A DNA stretch of 23,622 bases from Coriobacteriia bacterium (GTDB lineage: Bacteria; Actinomycetota; Coriobacteriia; Coriobacteriales; Atopobiaceae), in assembly GCA_003150175.1 (NCBI GenBank), contig QAKZ01000055.1:1-23622 (forward strand), read 5' to 3'. Under the pieces are notes generated by a model that worked only from the letters and a program-made list of their open reading frames with translations, ran no database searches and was not told the origin of the DNA. This document shows, piece after piece, positions 16,134 through 22,926 of the stretch. The translations under genes were made by a program, and so were the position numbers. Positions within the stretch are counted from its first letter, which is position 1, and each line of letters starts with the position of its first letter.

Positions 16134-16149
16134 ACGGTCTATAAACCGG
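16134..16149 (+). promoter_or_regulatory. Possible pckA -10 within a near-palindrome
   Basis: TATAAA at 16140-16145 lies 36 nt before the pckA ATG and is centred in GGTCTATAAACC (16137-16148), which matches its reverse complement at 10 of 12 positions. Just downstream, CGGCCC (16147-16152) and GGGCCG (16160-16165) form a small dyad. No good -35 is visible, so promoter or operator status is tentative. Confidence 0.3.
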
Positions 16150-16181
16150 CCCAGGCTCAGGGCCGAATCAAGGAGGCTCGC

Positions 16182-17780
16182 ATGATCATCGAGGAACTCG
16201 CCCACTACGGGATCGCCCACACCGACGACATGACGTGGATCGACTGCTCGCCCGCTGTCCTCATCGAGAAGGCCGTGGACCGCGGCGAGGGCAAGCTCGG
16301 CTCCACGGGCGCCCTCTGCGTCGAGACCGGCCAGTACACGGGCCGCTCGCCCCACGACCGCTTCATCGTCGACACCCCCGACGTCCACGACAAAATCGCT
16401 TGGGGCACGACGAACGTCCCGATGTCCGAGGAGGACTACGCCCGCATCAAGGCCGAGGTCATCGCCCACTTCTCCGAGCGCCGCCTCTTCGTCGTCCACG
16501 GCATCGCCGGCGCCGACCGCCGCTACGCCCGCAAGTTCTGCGTCATCACCGAGCTCGCGAGCCAGGCGCTCTTTGCCCACCAGATGCTCATCCGCCCGAC
16601 CGAGGAGGAGCTCAAGGACTACGGCCTCGCCGACTTCGTCGTCATGGCCGCCCCGCGCCTGAAGCTCGACCCGGCCGTCCACCACACGAACTCCGAGGCC
16701 GCCGTCATCATCAATTTCGCGGACAAGACCATCCTCGTCGTCGGCACCCAGTACTCCGGCGAGATCAAGAAGGCCATCTTCTCGGCGATGAACTACCTGC
16801 TGCCCGTCGAGGACAAGGTGCTCCCCATGCACTGCTCCTGCAACATGAACCCGGTCAGCCACGGCACCTGCGTGTTCTTCGGCCTTTCCGGCACGGGCAA
16901 GACCACGCTTTCCGCCACCGAGAACCGCAAGCTCATAGGTGACGACGAGCACGGCTGGGCCGAGGATTCCGTCTTCAACATGGAGGGCGGCTGCTACGCG
17001 AAGACGATCAACATCACCGAGGAGACCGAGCCCCAGATCTGGCACGCCATCAAGTTCGGCTCGATCTGCGAGAACGTCGTCATCGACAAATGGTCCCGCA
17101 AGGCCGACTACTTCGACACCTCCCTCACCGAGAACGGCCGCGTGGCCTACCCGGTCGAGTTCATCGATAACGCCGTGCTCAAGGGCAAGGCCAAGCGCAC
17201 TCCCGACGTCGTCATCTTCCTCACGGCCGACGCGTTCGGCGTGCTGCCGCCGATCTCGAAGCTCGACAAGAACGCCGCGATGTACCACTTCATGACCGGC
17301 TTCACGAGCAAGGTCGCCGGCACCGAGCGCGGCGTCAAGGAGCCGCAGCCCACGTTCTCGAGCCTCTTTGGCGAGCCGTTCATGCCGCTCGACCCGATGG
17401 TCTACGGCCAGATGCTCGGCGAGAAGATCGAGCACGGCGGCACCCGCGTCTACCTGATCAACACCGGCTGGACCGGCGGCTCCTACGGCACCGGCAGCCG
17501 CATCAAGCTCAAGTACACGCGCAAGATGGTCGAGGCCGCCCAGTCCGGCGTCATCGACGACTGCGAGTTCGTCCACGACGAGCGCTTCAACCTCCAGGTC
17601 CCCACGAGCTGCCCCGGCGTGCCCGACGAGCTGCTCGACCCGAAAAAGACCTGGGCGAGCCCCGAGGCCTACGCCGCCACCGCCGAGAATCTCGCCTGCA
17701 TGTTCGTCGAGAACGCCGAGAAGCGCCTCCAGTCGATGTCCGACGAGGTCCGCGCCGCCGGCCCGCACCCGTTGGGCTAG
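16182..17780 (+). CDS. pckA: Phosphoenolpyruvate carboxykinase (ATP)
   Basis: ATP-dependent PEP carboxykinase, 532 aa. It interconverts oxaloacetate + ATP with PEP + CO2 + ADP. In anaerobes that ferment to succinate it often runs toward oxaloacetate and conserves ATP. The phosphate-binding loop G-L-S-G-T-G-K-T-T is at 234-242 (Lys240) and the metal-binding L-I-G-D-D-E-H-G-W follows. The substrate motif T-G-R-S-P-H-D-R-F (residues about 54-62) and Y-T-R-K near residue 447 also fit. Length equals the bacterial ATP-type family (about 530-540 aa). A strong AAGGAGG at 16170-16176, 5 nt before the ATG, fixes the start; the open frame upstream overlaps the divergent gene. It appears monocistronic, with its own terminator. 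Confidence 0.97.
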   Translation: MIIEELAHYGIAHTDDMTWIDCSPAVLIEKAVDRGEGKLGSTGALCVETGQYTGRSPHDRFIVDTPDVHDKIAWGTTNVPMSEEDYARIKAEVIAHFSERRLFVVHGIAGADRRYARKFCVITELASQALFAHQMLIRPTEEELKDYGLADFVVMAAPRLKLDPAVHHTNSEAAVIINFADKTILVVGTQYSGEIKKAIFSAMNYLLPVEDKVLPMHCSCNMNPVSHGTCVFFGLSGTGKTTLSATENRKLIGDDEHGWAEDSVFNMEGGCYAKTINITEETEPQIWHAIKFGSICENVVIDKWSRKADYFDTSLTENGRVAYPVEFIDNAVLKGKAKRTPDVVIFLTADAFGVLPPISKLDKNAAMYHFMTGFTSKVAGTERGVKEPQPTFSSLFGEPFMPLDPMVYGQMLGEKIEHGGTRVYLINTGWTGGSYGTGSRIKLKYTRKMVEAAQSGVIDDCEFVHDERFNLQVPTSCPGVPDELLDPKKTWASPEAYAATAENLACMFVENAEKRLQSMSDEVRAAGPHPLG

Positions 17781-17807
17781 AACCTGCGCGCGATAGCGCC
17801 CCGCCCA

Positions 17808-17855
17808 ACAAAGCCAAGCTCAAGCCCCCGGCCCTCGCGCCGGGAGCTTCTTTGT
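17808..17855 (+). terminator. Terminator hairpin after pckA
   Basis: ACAAAG (17808-17813) pairs with CTTTGT (17850-17855). Inside this, AAGCT pairs with AGCTT and CCCGGC with GCCGGG around CCTCGC, with a 5' bulge. It starts 27 nt after the pckA stop and ends in a short T-rich stretch. This is a good candidate intrinsic terminator. Confidence 0.65.
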
Positions 17856-17943
17856 AATGCTTTTACCAATCGTCTGAACAACACTTCCGCCGGCATTGTG
17901 GCACCCGTAGAAGGGGTATCCGATGACAAGAGGTGCTTAATCT

Positions 17944-20052
17944 ATGGGTAATGCTTCCGTAAATGAATCAGAGGCCAGCGGCGACGGGCTCCTCGCCTCG
18001 CTCTACCGCGACCGCCGCGTGCTGGAGAGCCTGACCGCCGACTTCACCGCGGTCTACATCATCGATTTGGACACCGGCATGGCCGAGGTCATGAAGGTGG
18101 GGCAGGACACCAACGCTTCCGTGCTCCTGGGCGGCTCCGCTACCGCGCGCGTTGACTGGGCCGACGTCGCCGCCCGCTACATCCAGTCCTTCATCCCCCA
18201 GAAGGAGCGCGCGGCGCTGACCTCCGCGATCTCGCTCGTAAGCCTCGGCGCCGCCGTCGCGGGCGGGGAGCGCACGACCTTCCGCTACGAGGCCTTCCCG
18301 AACAAGGCGGGCCATCGCTTCTTTGAGGGGCAGATCGTGCCGCTCGCAGGCGACGACGCCTCCCGACGCGTGCTTTTGGGCTTCCGCTACATCGACCCCA
18401 TCGTCGAGGAGGAGCGCATTCGCGAGGCGCGCCTCAAGGTGCTGCTGCAGGAGCAGCGCCTCTCGAACGAGATCCTCTCGGCAATCTCGAAGATCTACTT
18501 CATGATCTATCACATCGACCTGTCCGAGGACTTCTACGAGGAGATCTCCAGCTACGGCGACGCGCACCGGCTCACGGGCGACGCGGGACGGGCGTCGAAA
18601 AAGCTGCTCGAGCTCGCCGAGGCGCTCGTCGATGACGACTACCAGGAAGCCGTCATCACCTTCTTCAACCTCCAGACGCTCCCCGCGCGCCTCGCTAGCT
18701 GCGAGAACATAGCCATCGAGTACCTCATTCGCGACGGCAACTGGCACACGGCCCGCTTCATCGCCAGACGCCGCGACGACGCGGGCACGCTCACCCACGT
18801 GCTTCTCGTCACGAGCTCGATCAGCGACGCCCGTCGCCGGGAAGAGAAGCTCACCATCATCGCGCAGAGCGAGCGCGCCGCCAACGAGGCGAAGACCGAC
18901 TTCCTCTCGCGCATGGCGCACGACATCCGCACCCCGATGAACGCCATCCAGGGTTTCAACGAGCTCGCGAAGAAGGACGCGGGCGACCCCGCCAAGCTCT
19001 CCGAGGACCTCGAGCGCGTGTCCGAGGGCTGCAAGCTCCTCACGCAGATCGTCAACGACGTGCTCGAGATCGCCCGCATCGAGAAGGGCGCCATGGACCT
19101 CCACGCCGAGCCGACGAGCGTGCGTGAGTTCTTCGGCTCCCTCGAGCGCCTAAGCGAGCTCAAGGGCGAGAACGACATCAGGATCACCAAGCTCGACCTC
19201 CACGACGTCCAGCATGATGTGCTCGTCTTCGACCCCCTGCGCCTGCGCCAGGTTGTCATGAACCTGCTGTCCAACGCCTCTAAGTACACGCCCCTGGACG
19301 GCCGCGTGGAGCTCGAGATGTTCGAGGGGGCCTCGACGCGCAAGGGCTGCGCGCGGCTCGTCGCCAAGGTGAGCGACACCGGCCGCGGCATGAGCCCGGA
19401 GTTCATGCAGCGCATGTACAACCGCTTCGAGCGCGAGCACGACACCCGCGTGAGCGCGATCCGCGGAAGCGGCCTCGGCCTCTCCATCGTCAAGGAGGTC
19501 GTCGACCTCATGGGCGGCACCATCACGTGCCAGAGCGAGGTGGGGGAGGGCACGCGCTTCACCGTGACCTTCGACTTCCCGATCGCGGGGCCTTCGGAAA
19601 CGAAGAAGCCCGAGGCGCCCGCCGAGGAGCTCTCCCTCGAGGAGGCAAAGGAAGTCTGCCGCGGCTTGCGGGTCCTCATCGCCGAGGACAACGACCTTAA
19701 CTACGAGCTCGAGTCGACGCTGCTCGGCGTGGCTGGCGTCACTTGCGAGCGGGCTGTGGACGGCTTCGTGGCCCAGGCGATGTTCTCCGCGAGCCCGGAC
19801 GGCTACTACGACGCGATCCTCATGGACATGCAGATGCCCAAGATGACGGGCATCGAGTCCGCCCGCGCCGTGCGCGCCGTCGGAACCAACTATGCCCGCC
19901 GCATCCCGATTATCGCCCTCACCGCGAACGCCTTCAAGCGCGACCGCAAGGCCTGCCTCGAGGCCGGCATGGACGCCCACCTGGCCAAGCCCTTCAACGC
20001 GGCGATCGTCCTGCGCACGTTGGCGCACTTGGCTTCGCATCCGCGCGAGTAG
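17944..20052 (+). CDS. Cytosolic hybrid sensor histidine kinase
   Basis: A 702-aa hybrid kinase with no membrane segments, so probably cytosolic. Residues 1-310 hold two PAS-like sensing regions joined by a helical linker (about 155-175). HisKA follows, with phospho-acceptor His326 in R-M-A-H-D-I-R-T-P-M-N. The catalytic domain has N-box N-L-L-S-N-A-S-K-Y-T-P, G1 D-T-G-R-G-M and G2 G-S-G-L-G-L-S-I-V-K. The C-terminal receiver domain has acidic residues in I-A-E-D-N-D, phospho-acceptor Asp628 in L-M-D-M-Q-M-P, and Lys682 in L-A-K-P-F-N. The start has AAGAGGTG 8 nt upstream; a five-codon reading frame (ATG at 17923) ends just before it. No DNA-binding output domain or separate regulator gene lies nearby, so the target and signal are unknown. 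Confidence 0.92.
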   Translation: MGNASVNESEASGDGLLASLYRDRRVLESLTADFTAVYIIDLDTGMAEVMKVGQDTNASVLLGGSATARVDWADVAARYIQSFIPQKERAALTSAISLVSLGAAVAGGERTTFRYEAFPNKAGHRFFEGQIVPLAGDDASRRVLLGFRYIDPIVEEERIREARLKVLLQEQRLSNEILSAISKIYFMIYHIDLSEDFYEEISSYGDAHRLTGDAGRASKKLLELAEALVDDDYQEAVITFFNLQTLPARLASCENIAIEYLIRDGNWHTARFIARRRDDAGTLTHVLLVTSSISDARRREEKLTIIAQSERAANEAKTDFLSRMAHDIRTPMNAIQGFNELAKKDAGDPAKLSEDLERVSEGCKLLTQIVNDVLEIARIEKGAMDLHAEPTSVREFFGSLERLSELKGENDIRITKLDLHDVQHDVLVFDPLRLRQVVMNLLSNASKYTPLDGRVELEMFEGASTRKGCARLVAKVSDTGRGMSPEFMQRMYNRFEREHDTRVSAIRGSGLGLSIVKEVVDLMGGTITCQSEVGEGTRFTVTFDFPIAGPSETKKPEAPAEELSLEEAKEVCRGLRVLIAEDNDLNYELESTLLGVAGVTCERAVDGFVAQAMFSASPDGYYDAILMDMQMPKMTGIESARAVRAVGTNYARRIPIIALTANAFKRDRKACLEAGMDAHLAKPFNAAIVLRTLAHLASHPRE

Positions 20053-20130
20053 GTGCCTCGCTGCGGTTATCCACTGGGCAGGTCCGCTACGGCGACGTCC
20101 CTTCTTTGCTCGGCTCTCGGGCTGCGCACC

Positions 20131-20576
20131 GAGGCTCAGAGCCCCGTGCTGAGGCTCGCGCTGCAGGTGCTCGGCGATCTCCGCGGCTTGGGTATTGACA
20201 GCTCCGACATCGATAAGGTCGGGTACGTGCGCACCGCTACGGAGGTTTCGCCCGACAACTCGGCGCTCATGAGGAACGTCAAGAAGCATGAGATCGGCCT
20301 GCAGCGCCCGATCGTGGACGTGTCGTATGCTGTGCTGGCATCTGCGCACGCTATGGGCGAGCGTGTGCCTGAGTAGGGGGATATCTCGATCCAGTTCGAC
20401 GATTCCATCATCCAGGACACCGAGGTCGAGAAGGATCGCGACATGAAGGAGGTCTCAGCCGGGCTGTTGCTGCCCTGGGAGTACCGGATGTGCTGGTGTG
20501 GGGAGACGAAGCGACGGCGAGCAAAAGCGTCGGCGAGAATGCCGGCGCTCGTGAAGCCAAGCCCTCGGTAGGGTAA
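20131..20576 (+). pseudogene. Broken phage portal protein gene (C-terminal part)
   Basis: The reading frame carries T-A-T-E-V-S-P-D-N-S-A-L-M-R-N, then after an in-frame TAG (20374-20376) continues as I-S-I-Q-F-D-D-S-I-I-Q-D-T-E and E-V-S-A-G-L-L-L-P-W-E-Y-R-M. This order and wording are characteristic of the C-terminal third of A118-type siphophage portal proteins, which form the DNA entry ring of the head. Near 20495 the frame shifts: the +1 frame gives G-D-E-A-T-A and runs to a TAA at 20574-20576, the natural type of ending. The 5' two thirds are missing; the sequence joins the tail of the histidine kinase gene region. It is at least doubly broken and not functional. Confidence 0.72.
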
Positions 20577-20720
20577 ACCCCCAGTCGATACGGCCTTTCT
20601 GGTTGGGCCAGATTAGGCCTTCCTCGTCATCAATTCCGCAACGGTCAAAGTGCTTCTATCTACCTCTTATGGTGGTGGGCTGACTCGGCGATATAATCCG
20701 AGCTAACGCGATTGTTTTAG
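20577..20720 (+). other. Non-coding gap with a TATAAT-like promoter element
   Basis: This joins the portal remnant to the truncated DUF262 gene. A consensus TATAAT is at 20692-20697 with only a weak -35 (TTATGG at 20667, 19-nt spacing). The in-frame TAG at 20718-20720 directly precedes the surviving DUF262 codons, marking the left deletion boundary. Nothing else is recognisable. Confidence 0.4.
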
Positions 20721-21755
20721 CGATTCGACAGCGAGAACGACGAGTACTTCCTCGGTCCCATCATCACCTTCAAGAACGCCTCCGGTCAGCTGGAGATCAT
20801 CGACGGCCAGCAGCGCCTCACCACCATCATGCTCCTGCTGCGTGCCTTCTACGACAAGTTCGCCAATATGAAGGATAAGCAGTCTGTGAAGATGCGCGAG
20901 GCCATCGCCCGCTGTGTGTGGAAGACGGACGAGTTCGACGAGCCCGACATGGAGCGCCTCAAGATCGACTCCGAGGTGGCCTCGGACAACGACAAGGGCG
21001 AGTTCCTCGAGATCTTGCGCGAGGGCCACGTGGGCGCCGGCTGGAAGAGCGCCTTCGCCCGCAACTTCGCCTACTTCCAGAAAAAGATCGAGCAGCTGGT
21101 GAGCGAATGGCCCACCTACACCGTCTACATGGCCACGCGCGTCATCAACAACGTGATCCTGCTGCCCATTGAGGCAGAGTCGCAGGACACTGCGCTGCGC
21201 ATCTTCTCCACCCTGAACGACCGTGGACTCCCGCTCTCGGACGCCGACATCTTCAAGAGCCAGTTCTACAGGCACTACTCCGACGAGGGCTGCAAGGACG
21301 AGTTCATCCGCCGCTGGAAGGTGCTCGAGGCCGGCGCCAACGCCATCTTCCGCCCCATGCGCGGCACGCCCATGGACGAGCTCTTCACGCGCTACATGTA
21401 CTACCGCCGCGCGAGGCTCGGCATCCGCGACACCACCACCGCGTCTCTGCGCGACTTCTTCGGCGCGGACGGCTACGCCATGCTCAAGGAGGAGGGCACG
21501 CTCGGCGACCTGGAGGTGCTCCTGGGCTTCTGGCACAAGGTCGACGCGCAGGAGGGCTTCAGCGGCCGGGTCCTGCGCAGGCTCTTCGTGCTGAACTACG
21601 CGCCCAACGGCATGTGGACCTATCTCGTGAGCGTGTGGTTCCTCTCCAACCGCGACGCCGAGGGCAACCTGGACCCGCTTTCCAAGCGCGCGAACCTCGA
21701 GGCGCTGGGCAACAAGGCCCTGCTCGAGAAGCGCGTGAACAGTACGAGAAACTGA
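20721..21755 (+). pseudogene. Truncated DUF262 (GmrSD-like) gene
   Basis: Remnant of a DUF262-family protein, the ParB-like nuclease/NTPase domain found in the GmrSD type IV restriction system and relatives. The first surviving codons read F-D-S-E-N-D-E-Y-F-L-G, soon followed by the family motif D-G-Q-Q-R-L-T-T (20802-20825) and later L-N-D-R-G-L-P-L-S-D-A-D. The N-terminus is absent: a TAG lies just before the first homologous codon, and no ATG, GTG or TTG occurs before the D-G-Q-Q-R motif. After E-K-R-V-N (about 21739) homology stops and a short foreign tail ends at TGA 21753-21755. The C-terminal DUF1524-type nuclease domain is also gone. Inactive as a full protein, though an internal-start fragment from 20829 could be translated. 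Confidence 0.8.
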
Positions 21756-22084
21756 CCAAGTACGCCGGCACGCTCGCCGGGAGGGAGCTGGGCGTGGAGC
21801 TCGGCGGCGGGACCCTCGGCATGGACGACTTCATCGAGGACTTCTACGCCCTCGACGGGTTCGCCGACACGGACTACTTCGAGACTCTCAAGCGCTACGG
21901 GGTCGATACCGAGAACGGCATCGACTCGTGCGATATAGAACACGCTGGCCTCGACCTAGCGAGGGCTTGCATTACATGGTGTGTGCGCGGAGACCGCTTC
22001 TGCGACGGCTGCATGCGGGCGTACGTCGAGTGTGGTTTCGTCGATCGCTGCTTGCTGAGGCTTAAGGAGCTTGACGAGGGCTGA
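21740..22084 (+). pseudogene. DUF6508-like gene fragment fused out of frame to DUF262
   Basis: From 21740 the reading frame two bases on from DUF262 reads Q-Y-E-K-L-T-K-Y and ends R-G-D-R-F-C-D-G-C-M and L-R-L-K-E-L-D-E. This resembles the small DUF6508 family (typical pattern R-A-E-R-F-C-D-G-A near the C-terminus). About 114 residues survive and the start codon is missing. The central part looks shortened compared with the family as I recall it. The abrupt switch from DUF262 to this sequence at 21738-21742 is a deletion junction. Family assignment is from motif memory only. It is probably dead unless translated from an upstream out-of-frame start. Confidence 0.55.
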
Positions 22085-22346
22085 GCGCCGCCCTCGCTTG
22101 CGTCGGCGCAAAGATCGCTGCAACCGGTGGCGGACGGTGACCGGTTGGTTGCTTCGGGCTGTCTGCCCCCGCCAGCTGCCCAGGGACGACGCGTGACGGC
22201 GCGGGCAACCCTGGTAACGCAAGCGCGGATGCCCCTTGTTTGGTGGGCGACGGCACGTAGCGGCCCTGGGCCGCTGGGCGGGGGAGGCAGTAGACCTTTC
22301 TTGCGCGTGACCTCGGTCATGCGACAGTTTTGATTCGAGGTTTCGC
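22085..22346. other. Unassigned stretch with two strong palindromes
   Basis: No gene is recognisable on either strand. AACCGGT (22122-22128) pairs with ACCGGTT (22140-22146). AGCGGCCC (22259-22266) and GGGCCGCT (22268-22275) flank a single T. These might be prophage regulatory or attachment sequences, or chance GC-rich dyads. Confidence 0.4.
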
Positions 22347-22451
22347 ATGGGTAGCGTCGAGTGCGTAGTTACAGGTGTGTTCAACGAGGACTTCTACGAG
22401 CAGTGGGACGGCGAGATGAAACGCTGGCGCGAAATCGCCGGGCTGGAGTAA
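22347..22451 (+). CDS. Short ORF of unknown function (34 aa), possibly a fragment
   Basis: A 34-codon reading frame with GAGG at 22336-22339, 7 nt before the ATG. The product is charged and aromatic, with F-N-E-D-F-Y-E-Q-W-D and M-K-R-W-R-E-I-A. It lies 36 nt before the capsid remnant, in the position where siphophages encode head-morphogenesis proteins, so it may be the tail of such a gene or a new join. I do not recognise it. Confidence 0.35.
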   Translation: MGSVECVVTGVFNEDFYEQWDGEMKRWREIAGLE

Positions 22452-22487
22452 CGCGGGCGACAAGGCCCTGATAGAAGGAGAATTTTC

Positions 22488-22658
22488 ATGCCGAACAACA
22501 TCGCTGCCATCAAGAACTACACGAGCGGCGGCCGCATGGTGCGCGCGGGCAGAAACGCTAAGGAGATCACGGTGCCCAAGATCTCGGTGACGGGCCTAGG
22601 CGACTACACGCGCAACGTCGGGTACAAGACCGGATCGATCACTTCGACTACGAGATGA
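22488..22658 (+). pseudogene. Broken phage major capsid protein gene (N-terminal part)
   Basis: The first 56 codons of a siphophage coat protein, with a good ribosome site (AGAAGGAG at 22473-22480). It begins I-K-N-Y-T and then continues R-M-V-R-A-G-R-N-A-K-E-I and V-T-G-L-G-D-Y-T-R-N-V-G-Y, a pattern I know from phage capsid proteins (A-N-E-L-x-I-P, G-L-x-D-Y-S-R-N-x-G-Y). The segment normally between N-Y-T and R-M-V looks deleted. After G-S-I the frame is lost: the neighbouring frame gives H-F-D-Y-E-M-K, the expected continuation, while this one stops at TGA 22656-22658. The remaining 250 or so residues are absent. Portal upstream and capsid here keep normal phage order. Confidence 0.65.
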
Positions 22659-22749
22659 AGCTTGTTTGCACTGTGCTATAGCTATGTACTGCGAGGCACA
22701 GCTGCAGAGTCCTATTTGTCCCTTCACAGTTGATCCTGCGTTTGCTCAC

Positions 22750-22789
22750 AAGAAAGGGGCTCAGACCATAAGGCCTGGGCCCCTTTCTT
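22750..22789. terminator. Intrinsic terminator, likely bidirectional
   Basis: AAGAAAGGGGCTCAG (22750-22764) pairs with 22775-22789 (15 bp, one G-T wobble) around a 10-nt loop. A-rich and T-rich ends on the two strands suit termination in both directions. It lies between the prophage relic and the minus-strand pta gene. Confidence 0.75.
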
Positions 22790-22819
22790 TCGTACCGGGA
22801 GTCAAATACCTGCGAGTCG

Positions 22820-22905
22820 GGCCCCTCGCCCTTTATTCGCGCGAATCGCGAGCAAGCGAGGGGCGAAGCCCCGAGCGCTGAGCAGCGAATAAAGGGCGAG
22901 GGGCC
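22820..22905. repeat. Long inverted repeat with conserved structured loop (copy 2)
   Basis: Perfect 21-bp arms (22820-22840 and 22885-22905) enclose 44 nt: GCGAATCG, CGAGCAAGCGAG (22849-22860), inner stem GGGC-GAA-GCCC (22861-22871), and CGAGCGCTGAGCA (22872-22884). The loop matches copy 1 at 15017-15115 almost base for base, while arms and inner stem differ yet stay paired. It lies 21 nt after the pta stop codon on the minus strand. Confidence 0.85.
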
Positions 22906-22926
22906 ACAACCACGACGATCTTGTTT

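Noticed and set aside
16062..17768. Long minus-strand open frame opposite pckA
   Set aside because: Same low-complexity antisense character; pckA on the plus strand has complete motifs and a strong ribosome site.
20053..20376. Intact small gene of 107 codons after the histidine kinase
   Set aside because: It starts at a GTG abutting the kinase stop, and its homology continues past the TAG in the same frame, so it is part of a broken portal gene.
22672..22724. Prophage attachment site around CTGTGC/GCACAG
   Set aside because: Only a 6-bp dyad is visible and no matching direct repeat was found near the left end of the phage relic.
22666..22881. Open frame of 71 codons across the terminator and inverted repeat
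   Set aside because: It runs through the terminator hairpin and long inverted repeat and has no ribosome site or recognisable sequence.
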